Of a DNA stretch of 64,000 bases, positions 45,889 through 56,792 are shown in pieces. The notes beneath the pieces are model-generated. The model ran no database searches and was not told the origin of the DNA. It worked only from the letters and a program-made list of their open reading frames with translations. Origin of the DNA: Candidatus Hydrogenedentota bacterium. Its GTDB lineage: Bacteria; Hydrogenedentota; Hydrogenedentia; Hydrogenedentales; CAITNO01. The position numbers were made by a program, and so were the translations under genes. Every line of letters starts with the position of its first letter. The first letter of the stretch is position 1. The DNA is taken from NCBI GenBank assembly GCA_012730045.1, contig JAAYBR010000111.1, positions 1 through 64,000 of the forward strand. The letters run 5' to 3'.

Positions 45889-47427
45889 TCAGTTCTTCTT
45901 CTCCTCCCGCTTCTGTCGCAGCGTCCGCTGGTACCCGTCCATGTCATCCAGCCGCAGCAGGCTCACCCCCCCGATCCCGAAGGCGTGATAGGTGGGCGCC
46001 AGCGCGCGGAGGGCCTTGCCCAGGGGGCGCCCCTCGAAACGGAGGGTGTGCTGCCCCGCCTTCAGGTCGTGAATGTCCAGGTTGACCCACCGGTAGTCCG
46101 CGTTGGGAATGACCAGGTCGAGGGGATCGCCCACTTCCTTGCCGTCCAGCACCGGCTGGTACACCCCGCCCATGAGACTGAACATGAAAACGCCGTCCAG
46201 ACGGTAGCGGCCGTCCTCGGCGACGTTGAACTGAAACTCGATGGAGGCCTCCTCCTGCCCGGGCGCGTAGAGCACCAGGGGGCCCTGCGGCAGGATGAGC
46301 AGGGGCGGGTCCGCGGTGAAGACCATCTCCGTCGCCTTGATGATCTTGTAGGGGGGGATGCGCTGGTCAACCGGGGGAAGGGGCTCGGCGAAGCCCACGG
46401 CGGGCTGCTGGTACCAGAACGCCACGGAACTGTACCAGTCGCCGCGGTCGAGAAAGCTGCCGAGCTCCATGGACGTGACCGGGGCCTGGTCGTCGAAGAC
46501 GCTCCCCTTGTGCTCCATCTCGAAGCGCAGCGACTCGCTGAAAGTCACAGGGTCCTCGATGTGCCAGCGGTACGCCGTGACCCGGTCCCCGGCGAGCACC
46601 CCCTCGTAGAGGGACACCCCGTAGTAGGGCGCGCAGAACTCCCGGAAGCCCCAGGCATCGTTGAAGTAATCCTCCGTGCCCGTGCCGCGCAGGCGGGGCG
46701 TCTCCTCGCCGTCAATGTAGAAGAAGTCGTCGCCCTCGCCGAACCACCCCGTCTCCATCTGGTGCGCCGAAAGGACGGTGCCCACATACTGCCCCCGGCC
46801 CCTGGTGTCCAGCACCACATAGGGCTTGTCCGCCGCCACCGGGAATTCCTGGCGGTACCGCGCGTGGAAATACAGGGTCTCCTCCGGCAGGGCGTCCAGC
46901 TTGCGCCAGTCCACATAGTAATAGAAGGAGTCCACCTCCGTGGTAGGCGAGTCGTTGGTCACGGTGATCTTGATGGAGGTGCGGAAGGGCATCCGCCAGT
47001 AGCAGGAGCGCGACCGGCCCGTGCTGGACACCGACACGGGCAGGGAGGTGAAATCCTTGTTCGCGCCGTGGCCCACGCCGAAGAAGTCCCCGAGCGGCGC
47101 CTCCACACTGGGCTTGTCCATCCCGTCGTAGTACACCCGCAGCACCACCAACCGCCCGGGGAAAAAGTCCTCCGCGATGATGGTGTTCCAGATGTGCGTC
47201 ACCTCGCCCGGCCCCTCCGCCTCCAGCAGCACCAGCGTCTCCCCGCAGGCGATGGACTTCGCGTCCCCGTTCTTGAGCGGATCCTCGTTGCTGCTGCTGG
47301 CGCGCTGGGACGCGCCCCCCACCGGGACGGTCAGCCGGTCCAGCCCCTCCGCGCGGGACATCCCCGCAAACCCGGCAACCAACACGGCAAGACAGACCAA
47401 ACCCCCATTCCTACTGCGCGCAAACAT
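45889..47427 (-). CDS. DUF2961/GH172-family protein, secreted
   Basis: 512 residues with a signal peptide (about 1-26). Family motifs are strong: GEVTHIWNTI, PLGDFFGVGHG, MPFRTSIKITVTNDS, GWFGEGDDFFYIDGEE and RGTGTEDYFNDAWGF with Glu near 240 and 252, the region carrying the two catalytic glutamates in characterised GH172 alpha-fructofuranosidases/difructose-anhydride enzymes. The C-terminal third is an extra beta-sandwich. GGAGAAAGGAT precedes the ATG. Substrate uncertain because the family acts on several furanosides. Confidence 0.88.
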   Translation of the reverse strand: MFARSRNGGLVCLAVLVAGFAGMSRAEGLDRLTVPVGGASQRASSSNEDPLKNGDAKSIACGETLVLLEAEGPGEVTHIWNTIIAEDFFPGRLVVLRVYYDGMDKPSVEAPLGDFFGVGHGANKDFTSLPVSVSSTGRSRSCYWRMPFRTSIKITVTNDSPTTEVDSFYYYVDWRKLDALPEETLYFHARYRQEFPVAADKPYVVLDTRGRGQYVGTVLSAHQMETGWFGEGDDFFYIDGEETPRLRGTGTEDYFNDAWGFREFCAPYYGVSLYEGVLAGDRVTAYRWHIEDPVTFSESLRFEMEHKGSVFDDQAPVTSMELGSFLDRGDWYSSVAFWYQQPAVGFAEPLPPVDQRIPPYKIIKATEMVFTADPPLLILPQGPLVLYAPGQEEASIEFQFNVAEDGRYRLDGVFMFSLMGGVYQPVLDGKEVGDPLDLVIPNADYRWVNLDIHDLKAGQHTLRFEGRPLGKALRALAPTYHAFGIGGVSLLRLDDMDGYQRTLRQKREEKKN

Positions 47428-47522
47428 GACCCGGTATCCTTTCTCCTGAAGCGGGCACCCCTAAGCACCCCGGCCGCTCAGCCCCCTGCAGACCCCCCGC
47501 AGAAGGCCACGTCACTCTTACT

Positions 47523-49328
47523 TTACACCAACGCGTCCAATTCTTCAACAAGTTCCTTGAACCGCGCCATGGCGGCGGCCACGGGCTGCGGGGTGGTGAG
47601 GTCCACCCCCGCCTCCTTCAGCTGGTCCAGGGGGTATTTGGACCCGCCCAGGGACAGGAAGCGCAGATAGCGGCGGCGTTCCCGCTCGCCGGCGCCGAGC
47701 AGGCCGCGCGCGAGCGCGATGGCCGACGACAGCCCCGTGGCGTACTTGTAGACGTAGAAGGCGCCGTAGAAATGGGGGATTCGGAGGCCTTCCAGCTCCA
47801 TCCAGGGGTCTATCACCGTGTCCGGGCCGAAGTAGGCCTCCAGCAGGCCCCGGTACAGCTCGCGGAACCGCGCCAGCGTGAGAGGGTTGCCCGCCTCGGC
47901 CTCGGCGTGGATCAGGCGCTCGAACTCGGCGAACATGGTCTGGCGGAAGACGGTGAACCGGATCTCGTCAATCTCCTTGGCGACCAGGAGCAGCCGCTCG
48001 CGCTTCGTCCGCGCCTTCTCCATCAGGCGGGCGGCCAAGAGCTGCTCGTTCACCGTGGAGGCCACCTCGGCCACCAGGATGCTGTACGCGCTGTAATGGT
48101 AGGGCTGGGCCCTCCGGCTCAAGAGCGAGTGCATCGAGTGCCCCGCCTCGTGGGCCAGGGTGAACACGCTGTCCGGCACGTCGTCCCGGTAGTTCATCAG
48201 GATGTACGGCGGGCTGTCATAGCAGCCCCAGGAAAACGCGCCGCTGTGCTTGTTCCGGTTCTCGTACCGGTCCACCCAGCGGTCTGCGGTCAGGCCCGCC
48301 CGCAGCAGGCGCACATATTCGTCGCCGAGGGGCGTGACGGCGTCGCAGACGGTTCCAACGGCCTCGTCATAGGACTGGCCCTTGCCCGGTGCGGGGGCCA
48401 GGGGCACATAGTTGTCGTAAATGTGGTAATCCTTCAGGCGCAGGGCGCGGCGGCGCACCTCCAGGCACCGGTGCAGCGTGGGCAGCGCGGCCCGCACTGT
48501 GGAGACCAGCGTGTTGAACACGGACACGGGCACCTTGTCGTCGAAGAGCCGCGCCTCGATGGTGGACCCGAAGCGCCGCACGCGCGCCTGGTACACGTCC
48601 TGGGCCACGGACCCGGACATGGCGGCGGCCAGCGTGTTTCCATGGGCCTCGTACACCTGGTGGTATTTCTCGAAGGCTTCCCGGCGCGCGCTCCGTTTCG
48701 GGTGCTCGCGGAAGAGGCCCATGGACGCGTGGGTCAGCTCGGTTTCCTTGCCCGAGGCGTCCTTCACGGAGCCGAAGCGCAGGTCCGCGTCCGTGAGCTG
48801 GCCGAACACGCGGGACGCCGTCTCGGCCGTCTCGCCCTGCATGGCCAGCAGCAGCTCCTCCTTCGGCGAGAGCACATGCGGGCGGATGCGGAGAAGTTCC
48901 CGGATCACGAAGGCGTAGGGGGCCAGCTCCGGCCCCTGGAGCCAGGCGCGCACGGTGGCGGCGGGAATGGTGTTGAACTCCGGCACGATGAAGCTCAGGG
49001 CCTCCTGGGCGCGCGTGGCCAGAAAGCTGGCGCGCAGGCTCATGCCCTGCGCCTTGGGGCACGCCACATCCTCCATGTGCCGCAGATTCGAGTAGACCAC
49101 GAGCTTGTCCAGGCGGCGGCGGAAGGCGTACTCGGCGTCAAGACACGTGCGCAGCATCTTCGCCGAGCGGCCCAGCTTCCCCTGGAACGCGGCAAACGGC
49201 GCCACCGCCCCCTCCAGCGCCTTCCGGTCGCGTTCCCAGGCCGCGTCGCTCCGGTACATCGGCCCCAGATTCCACGTGTCCCCCTTGGGGACATCCTTGC
49301 GCTCCGGCACCCGGCTGGCGTTCTTCAT
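47523..49328 (-). CDS. pepF: Oligoendopeptidase F (M3 metallopeptidase)
   Basis: 601 residues, usual PepF length. Zinc motif HEAGH at 393-397 (FTLAHEAGHSMHSL) with the downstream Glu in VAEVASTVNEQLL. N-terminal WNLGPMYRSDAAWERD and the C-terminal FYVYKYATGLSSAIALA are diagnostic. A cytoplasmic peptidase cutting short peptides. It shares the strand with the DUF2961 gene 95 bases downstream; the ribosome site is modest (GGATAAG). Confidence 0.96.
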   Translation of the reverse strand: MKNASRVPERKDVPKGDTWNLGPMYRSDAAWERDRKALEGAVAPFAAFQGKLGRSAKMLRTCLDAEYAFRRRLDKLVVYSNLRHMEDVACPKAQGMSLRASFLATRAQEALSFIVPEFNTIPAATVRAWLQGPELAPYAFVIRELLRIRPHVLSPKEELLLAMQGETAETASRVFGQLTDADLRFGSVKDASGKETELTHASMGLFREHPKRSARREAFEKYHQVYEAHGNTLAAAMSGSVAQDVYQARVRRFGSTIEARLFDDKVPVSVFNTLVSTVRAALPTLHRCLEVRRRALRLKDYHIYDNYVPLAPAPGKGQSYDEAVGTVCDAVTPLGDEYVRLLRAGLTADRWVDRYENRNKHSGAFSWGCYDSPPYILMNYRDDVPDSVFTLAHEAGHSMHSLLSRRAQPYHYSAYSILVAEVASTVNEQLLAARLMEKARTKRERLLLVAKEIDEIRFTVFRQTMFAEFERLIHAEAEAGNPLTLARFRELYRGLLEAYFGPDTVIDPWMELEGLRIPHFYGAFYVYKYATGLSSAIALARGLLGAGERERRRYLRFLSLGGSKYPLDQLKEAGVDLTTPQPVAAAMARFKELVEELDALV

Positions 49329-49470
49329 GCGTTCTTATCCTTGGTCGTGTCCCCCCCTCTAAGTCCCTTCGCAACAGCCCCGCCAGTATACCAGCCCGTC
49401 CGTGCGTTGTCACCTGGCAGAGCCATCGCCGATCACACCGGATGGGACGGGCGCGGGACGCAGCATTTTC

Positions 49471-49505
49471 GGGAACGGGATCGCTTCGATTCGCTCGCGA
49501 TGACG
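49471..49505. repeat. GAGCGAAGCG-type dispersed repeat, single unit
   Basis: GGGAACGGGATCGCTTCGAT followed by TCGCTCGCGATGACG. The same family as the four units at 52706-52968. It abuts the truncated end of the IS110 fragment. Confidence 0.75.
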
Positions 49506-49529
49506 TCGTTTCCCCCTGCCAAGAAAGTA

Positions 49530-50120
49530 CTTCTCCGGAGTTTTCCACAACGAGCTGGCGACCCATTCTGCTGGCTTGTCTTGCGAGGTTTTTGAGCAGC
49601 CGCTCCTGGTACTGCCGTTCGTATTCCTCCTGTCCGCGGGCGACATGCTGCTCTCCGTGCTTGAGCATGCGGTAGATGATCTTGGCGAGCTTGTGCGCGG
49701 TGGCGACGATGGCCTTTACCGCGCAGCACCGTCCCTTTATGCGCCGGTAGAAGGCGCCGGGGGCGGTTTTGCCGCGGGCAAGGCTCTGGGCGGCCACGCG
49801 CAGCGCGCGGGCCGCGCGGGAGGCGACCCGCCGCGTGGATTTCTTGCGGACGCGCCCGCCGGTGATCTGGTTGTCCGGACACAGGCCCAGGTGGGAGGCG
49901 AAGGCCTCTCTCTCGGGAAGGGACTCATGTCCACCCCCTGCTCGGTGATGATGGTGAACGCGGTCAGTGCGTCCATGCCCTCAATGCGCGTGAGGTCCAC
50001 GCCGGCCATGTGCAACGCCTCGTCCGCCAGGTCGAAGTGGCACTGGTTCTTCCGGCGGCCGCCCCGGGGTTTTCCCTGTGCCTGCTCCTGCGCGCCGCAG
50101 TCCCGCGGTCGCGAGGACGC
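49530..50120 (-). pseudogene. IS110-family transposase fragment, frameshifted
   Basis: Only the C-terminal half is present: GVDLTRIEGMDALTAFTIITE, then after a frame change AFASHLGLCPDN, KAIVATAHKLAKIIYRML and YERQYQERLLKNLARQA, all diagnostic of the transposase_20 region with its catalytic-serine domain. The shift lies in a GA-rich run near 49905-49915. The N-terminal RuvC-like DEDD domain is missing, cut off where the next gene ends, and the natural stop has been lost into a repeat. A dead remnant. Confidence 0.8.
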
Positions 50121-50164
50121 AAAGGCTCCGGTGCCAACCCGTCCCGTCCGCCGGTCAGCAGGCG

Positions 50165-52615
50165 TCACTTCCCCGCGGGGGAGAACACGAACGAGTTCCA
50201 GTAGGCAAGGTCGGCGGCGCGGAAGTCGTAGGGCTGGGTGGGGTCGGTGTCGGGGGGCAGGATGCCGTAGCGTTTCATCTCGCGGGTGTAGGGGGCGGGC
50301 GGGACGAAGCCGGGCATGTCGAAGCGCTTGATCTCGTCGAGGCGGCGCTTTCCCGCCTCGCTGAGCGCCAGGATCGTCCGCCAGTCGGCGTCGTCTTTGC
50401 CGGCGATGACGGGCGTGCCGTCGGCATTCTTGCAGCACCCGTAGCCGCCCGCGTCGGGGGACAGCGGGGCGAGGAGCATCATGGACAGTTCGGGGCGGCT
50501 GAGGTTGTACATCAGGTGGCGGGTGCGCATCACGCGGGGGTCTTCCCAGTCGTCCAGGCGCCAGAAGGAGAGGCCGTTCTCGTCGGAGAGGCCGCGCGGG
50601 AGGCTTTTCAGTCCCTCATGGCAGGCGGCGCAGCGGCGGTCCACCACCTCCGCAACGGCGCGCGCCTCGGGCCATTCGGCGTCGTTCTCCACCACCTCGT
50701 TGGCGTAGTAGCCGCCGATGGACCCGCCGCCGAGGGCGGCGTAGGTGCCGGGATAGGACGCGCCGGTCTCGATCCAGTAGCGGACCAGCCGCACCTCCTC
50801 CGGGGACGGCTCCACGCCGTAGTGCCCGCCGCCCAGCTTGTCCATGAGCGGGCTGGCCGCGGCGCCGATGCTTCGGGGGGCGAGGTTGCTCTTGGCGAGG
50901 TCGCGGCCGTCGGCGACCTGCAAATGCGCGAAGAGCGCCGCGTAGCTGTGCGAGAACATGGGGCCCCGGTCGCCGCTGAGGATGACGCCGCCCGCGCGGG
51001 GGCCGCGGTCCGCGCGCGGGTGGGCGGTGTAGTCGTGGCAGGGCAGGCAGTGCCGGTCGAGGACGGGCTGGATGTCGCGCGGGAAGTCAATGACCTCCGG
51101 GATGCCGGGCACGGGCGTGACGGTGCTGGCGGGACGCGCCAGCGCGGCCAGCTTGGGCCGCCCGGTGTTGAGCGCGGCGGTGCTGCGGGGCTCGTGGCAC
51201 CCGACGCAGCTCAGGGTCTCCCCCGGCATGACGCTGAGGAAGCTCTGCATCCGCTTCACGGAGTTCTCGTCCTTGTCGAGGGCGATGAGGAACAGCGAGC
51301 GGTTGGCGGGCACCTCGAAGTTCGCCGAGCCGTCCGGCTCCACGGGGACCGAGCCCAGCACGCGCTCCAGGGTGAAGGAGCCGCCGTAGGTGAGGGGGTC
51401 CATGCCGCCGGTGTAGTTGATGGGCTTGGGCAGCGACTCAACGACGAGCAGGCGGGTGATTTCGCCCGGGGCGACGCCGTCCATGTTGCGCCCGGCGCGG
51501 ACGTCGGAGAGGATGAGCCGGCCCGTGGCGCGGGTCCAGTCGGTGCGCTTCGGAATGACGGGCTCGCGGTCCCGCGCGCGCAGGGGCCGGGGCTCGTGCA
51601 GTTCCAGCCTCCTCCGGTCGCGTTTCAGCTCGAACAGCGTCTCCTCGCGGCCGTCGCGGTTGAGCAGCACCAGCCGCCGTCCTCTCGCCGCCAGAAACCG
51701 GTCATGGTCCAGCGGGTAGGGATCGCGGTATTCCGTCCTTTTCGTGAGGTTGCGGATGGATGACAGGTCGTCCGCGCCGCCCTTCACATCCACCAGCGCG
51801 ACGTGTCCGGCATGCTCGCGCGCGCCGTGGCCGGGCGAGTTGATGAAGAGTATCTCCTCCGCCGACCCCGGCACGGGCTTCGCGTCAATGTAGAGGCCGG
51901 AGGGGTGCATGTTGCCGAAATGGGTCATCTGCCCCGTGCCGTCGGGGTTCATGGTCCAGAGGTGGTGGTAGTCCACCTGGCTCCGGTCCACATACTCCCA
52001 GCGGGTGTAGAGGATGCGCCCGTCCGGCAGGGGCCACGGCGTGTTGTCGTGCTCGATGTTCGCCGAGAGGGGCGCGATGTTCCCGCCGTCCGCGTCGCAG
52101 CGGTGGACCACCGCCACCTGCGTCAGCCAGCAGTTCACCCAGCGTTTGCACCGGGTGGAGACGAACACGATGCCGCCGTCGGACAGCCACGCGGGCTCGA
52201 AGTCGTCGTATTCGCCGTCCGTGAGCTGCGCCAGGCCGGACCCGTCCGCCTGGATGGTGAACAGGTGGAAGGTTTCCGAGTCCCCGCGCCGCCAGGAGAA
52301 CAGGATGGTCTTCCCGTCATAGTGGACGGCGGGGTCGCGGACCGTTCCCTCGTCATCCTCCACCAGCGTCCGCACCCGGCCCGTGTCCGTGTCCACCACA
52401 TACAGGCCGCCGCCCTTTTCATAGGTCTTCTCTTCCGAGTCCCGCGCGAAGTAGCTGATGTTCGCGTACCAGTGCCCGTCCTTGTAGAGGGGCCGCGTGG
52501 CGAAGACGACCTCCTCCGCCGATGCGCCGGAAAAGGAAAAGAAAAGCGCGGCCACCGCCGCAAGGATGCCGGTCCGCGCGAAAGCCCGCCTGCCGTCAAA
52601 AGATGTACTTCCCAT
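50165..52615 (-). CDS. HzsA-like tri-haem c-type cytochrome/propeller protein
   Basis: 816 residues with a signal peptide (about 1-33). The N-terminal half is a TolB-like propeller (LFTIQADGSGLAQLTDGEYDDFEPAWLSDG, LWTMNPDGTGQM). Three c-type haem motifs are CVGCH at 470, CLPCH at 523 and CAACH at 662. The region around VMPGETLSCVGCHE is shared with the fusion protein at 6540-9797 (AMPGETLSCVGCHE), and the second haem again follows IQPVLDRHC. The middle domain resembles that of hydrazine synthase subunit A, but no other anammox gene is present, so an unrelated periplasmic redox role is more likely. Confidence 0.82.
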   Translation of the reverse strand: MGSTSFDGRRAFARTGILAAVAALFFSFSGASAEEVVFATRPLYKDGHWYANISYFARDSEEKTYEKGGGLYVVDTDTGRVRTLVEDDEGTVRDPAVHYDGKTILFSWRRGDSETFHLFTIQADGSGLAQLTDGEYDDFEPAWLSDGGIVFVSTRCKRWVNCWLTQVAVVHRCDADGGNIAPLSANIEHDNTPWPLPDGRILYTRWEYVDRSQVDYHHLWTMNPDGTGQMTHFGNMHPSGLYIDAKPVPGSAEEILFINSPGHGAREHAGHVALVDVKGGADDLSSIRNLTKRTEYRDPYPLDHDRFLAARGRRLVLLNRDGREETLFELKRDRRRLELHEPRPLRARDREPVIPKRTDWTRATGRLILSDVRAGRNMDGVAPGEITRLLVVESLPKPINYTGGMDPLTYGGSFTLERVLGSVPVEPDGSANFEVPANRSLFLIALDKDENSVKRMQSFLSVMPGETLSCVGCHEPRSTAALNTGRPKLAALARPASTVTPVPGIPEVIDFPRDIQPVLDRHCLPCHDYTAHPRADRGPRAGGVILSGDRGPMFSHSYAALFAHLQVADGRDLAKSNLAPRSIGAAASPLMDKLGGGHYGVEPSPEEVRLVRYWIETGASYPGTYAALGGGSIGGYYANEVVENDAEWPEARAVAEVVDRRCAACHEGLKSLPRGLSDENGLSFWRLDDWEDPRVMRTRHLMYNLSRPELSMMLLAPLSPDAGGYGCCKNADGTPVIAGKDDADWRTILALSEAGKRRLDEIKRFDMPGFVPPAPYTREMKRYGILPPDTDPTQPYDFRAADLAYWNSFVFSPAGK

Positions 52616-52985
52616 GCGGGCATTTTACCGGATTTCGGGCACCCGTTGGAAACGCGCGGCGCGGACACGGATCGGCGGGTAAGGCAGGCTTGGAGCGGAG
52701 CCGATGCGGGAACGAGATTGCTTCACTTCGTTCGCAATGACGGGATGGGGGGCGGTCTGGTGGTGCATCGGCGGGGAACGCGTCATGGCGAGCGAAGCGA
52801 AGCCATCTCGTTCCCGCCGTGGCCCTGCCTACAAGAGATTGCTTCCCTCGCTGGCGCTCGTTCGCAATGACGCGTTGCGGAGTGGAGCGCGATCAAGTCG
52901 AGGAGGTCACCACGAGACCTTCGCCCGGGCAGTCATTGCGAGCGAAGCGCGGCAATCTCGTTCCCGCCAACGTTCTTTACCGGCG
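52616..52985. repeat. Cluster of four GAGCGAAGCG-type repeats in two inverted pairs
   Basis: Units at about 52706-52740, 52781-52819, 52832-52872 and 52931-52968 read alternately GCGGGAACGAGATTGCTTC...GCAATGACG and its complement CGTCAT.GCGAGCGAAGC...CTCGTTCCCGCC. Together they fill the gap between two genes; nothing coding is supported. Confidence 0.85.
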
Positions 52986-53846
52986 CTACCTCACCTCGAA
53001 CTCGATGACGCCGAGCGGCCCGTAGTCCGCGCGGTACCGCCCCGGCGCGGCGGGCGTTATCTTGCCCAGGGCGCCGTTGGTGATGACCTGGCCGGGCTGA
53101 ATGGTATACCCCTGCTGCAGGACATGGTTCACGGTCTTCAGCAGCGTGTTCCACTGTCCGCCGGCGGCCAGGTCGCCCCGCGCCGTGTTGACCGTCCCGC
53201 CGTCGCGGGTGCAGGTGATCGTGACGGTGTCGGGGTCCACGGCGGCGGGATCCCGCTCCTCGCCGAGGATCATCTCCTTGGCGTTGATGTTCCAGGCGAC
53301 AATGTCGTTTGTGGTGGAGGGATGCGCCTCCTCCACCGCGCCGCCGGGAACCTCAAGCACCGCCACAACGGCCTTGACACACCGCCGCAGCGCGTCCACA
53401 TCCGCGGGCGGTTCCGTTATGGGCCGGTGAAAGACGTACCCGATCTCGTTCTCCACATGGCGGCGCGGGTCACCGGCCAGATCAATGACGATCCGGTCCT
53501 TCGCATGCAGCAGGCCCGAAGCGGGCATCACGGCGACCAGCGGGTGGCCGGACGCCGCGCTCGCCACGCCCGCCGCCTTGAACCCGCCAATGCCGCCGGG
53601 CGTCATCCTGCGCGCCACAAAGTGCTTCTGCACCAGATACGCCTCCGCCAGGGAAGCCTCCGGTTGCGCCGCGCTCAACTGGGGCATCGGCTTGCCATCG
53701 CGCCACGCGTCGTGAATGCGGTCGGCAAAGGGGGCCACCCAGTCAGACGCCGTGGCGTCCGCCGCCGTGGCCGCCGGCGAAAAGATGGATGCCAGAGCCA
53801 GAACGCACAGGGCGGCGGCGATGCGGTGCCGTGTTTCAATCCTCAT
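52986..53846 (-). CDS. Exported 2-keto-4-pentenoate hydratase-like (FAH fold) protein
   Basis: 286 residues. The family core is clear: QKHFVARRMTPGGIGGFKAAGV, VENEIGYVFHRPI with the metal-binding Glu pair, and TNGALGKITPAAPGRYRADYGPLGVIEFEV. These enzymes hydrate 2-oxopent-4-enoates or decarboxylate oxalocrotonate in the cytoplasm. This copy, however, begins with a convincing signal peptide (RHRIAAALCVLALASIFSPAATAA), so it seems to be exported, which is unusual. GGAGAG precedes the ATG. No aromatic-ring catabolic genes adjoin it. Confidence 0.85.
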   Translation of the reverse strand: MRIETRHRIAAALCVLALASIFSPAATAADATASDWVAPFADRIHDAWRDGKPMPQLSAAQPEASLAEAYLVQKHFVARRMTPGGIGGFKAAGVASAASGHPLVAVMPASGLLHAKDRIVIDLAGDPRRHVENEIGYVFHRPITEPPADVDALRRCVKAVVAVLEVPGGAVEEAHPSTTNDIVAWNINAKEMILGEERDPAAVDPDTVTITCTRDGGTVNTARGDLAAGGQWNTLLKTVNHVLQQGYTIQPGQVITNGALGKITPAAPGRYRADYGPLGVIEFEVR

Positions 53847-53907
53847 GAGGTTTGCTCTCCGGGGGGGGTGAATGCCCTGCCGTTATCAAGGGCATGATGG
53901 GCGCCCG

Positions 53908-54052
53908 CCATCCGGGTCCCCCCTTGAGGGGGGTGTCCGCGTCTTCGCGGACGGGGGATGTTCTTAGGGCCCGCCAGCATCCCGGACTCCGGAACATCCC
54001 CCGGTTCGCTCCCGCGAACCGCCCCCCTCGAAGGGGGGCCCGGATCGTACGG
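53908..54052. repeat. CCCCCC-TTGAGG palindromic element, intergenic copy
   Basis: A terminal inverted repeat of ~24 bases (ATCCGGGTCCCCCCTTGAGG / CCTTCGAAGGGGGGCCCGGAT-like) encloses two nested pairs: GTCCGCG-tctt-CGCGGAC and GGGGGATGTTC...GAACATCCCCC. A second copy is inside a gene at 59431-59566. Confidence 0.85.
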
Positions 54053-54168
54053 GCTGTTGCCGTGGTCTCCGCGCGCGCCGGGGCCGATGGCTGTTGCTGT
54101 TATGAGCATGGGGGAATGATAGCGGAGGACATCGGTGGTGTCAAAGAGGAGTCTGGGGGAGGAAGAGA

Positions 54169-54346
54169 ACGGACGCGCGCTTGGGCGCGCGGTGCCAGGC
54201 TAGAGCCTGGCGATCCCAGGGGGGGAGGAGTCCGGAGTCTGGAGTCTGGAGGAAGAAAATGAGGACGCGCGCTTGGGCGCGCGGTGCCAGGCTAGAGCCT
54301 GGCGATCCCAGGGGGGAGTAGCCTGTAGCCTGAAGCCTGTAGCCTG
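54169..54346. repeat. Tandem hairpin repeat plus CCTGTAG/CCTGAAG heptamers
   Basis: A ~60-base unit (GCGCGCTTGGGCGCGCG, then CCAGGCTAGAGCCTGG and CGATCCCAGG) occurs twice, at about 54169-54228 and 54261-54320. Between them is a GGAGTCT tract and after them a heptamer tract (gtagcctgtagcctgaagcc). The tract ends 20 bases from the typA stop. The rest of the 53847-54366 gap shows nothing else. Confidence 0.8.
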
Positions 54347-54366
54347 AAGCCTTTCCGCCCTGCGGG

Positions 54367-56262
<1,896 letters not shown>

Positions 56263-56739
56263 GGGGTCTCTTTCGGGGTGCGGGGGCGCCCGGATGTCCG
56301 GGGGGCGGGGACGGTGCAGGACCACACACCGCGCCCCCGGCGGGCATGGGGGGAAATTCCCGCGTATTATGGGGCTTTGGCGTGCAAGAAGGCAAACTTT
56401 GCGCCGTCCCGCATCGGCCGCCGGGAAGGCGTCATTGTGTACCCCTGGATCGCCGCAGGCGCGTCCCACAAGAACCCGGGGACAAAACCCCGAAAAACGC
56501 CCCCCCCCGGCGCAAACAAGAAGGCATCGGACCGATCCGTCGGATCCGTCGGATCGGCCGGATCTGACCGCCGCCACGGGAAAAACCGCCCGGTGGCCGC
56601 AAAACACGTCCTCAGACCAGGAAAGCCGGACACGTCGGAGCGGTCGGACAAGTCCGACAAGTCCGACAAGTCAGACCGGTCGGACAAGCCCGGTCAGCCC
56701 ACCCCCTCCTCCGCCAGCGCCCCCCGGCAACAAAAAGAA
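56263..56739. repeat. Intergenic region with GTCCGAC/GATCCGTC tandem tracts, copy 2
   Basis: Non-coding. Two repetitive tracts are visible: ATCGGACCGATCCGTCGGAT... at about 56527-56570 and CGGTCGGACAAGTCCGACAA... at about 56639-56696, in which nonamers GTCCGACAA repeat. Same family as 5388-5465. Confidence 0.75.
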
Positions 56740-56768
56740 CCCGGCGGCGGGTGGAACCCGCCGCCGGG
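56731..56768 (-). terminator. Terminator of the pilin gene
   Basis: A 13-bp perfect stem (CCCGGCGGCGGGT / ACCCGCCGCCGGG) with a 3-base loop is followed on the minus strand by TTCTTTTTG. It lies 24 bases after the pilin stop. Confidence 0.88.
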
Positions 56769-56792
56769 AAAGAATCGGTCTGTCAGAGCGCC

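Noticed and set aside
50165-52615. Calling this protein a true hydrazine synthase subunit
   Set aside because: No hzsB/C-like or other anammox genes are in the window, and similar proteins occur widely in carbohydrate-degrading bacteria.
53843-54109. Small minus-strand frame containing GSEPGDVPESG and KNIPRPRRRGHPP
   Set aside because: It is the translation of the CCCCCC palindromic element, the same phrase that is inserted in the O-antigen ligase; it is not an independent gene.
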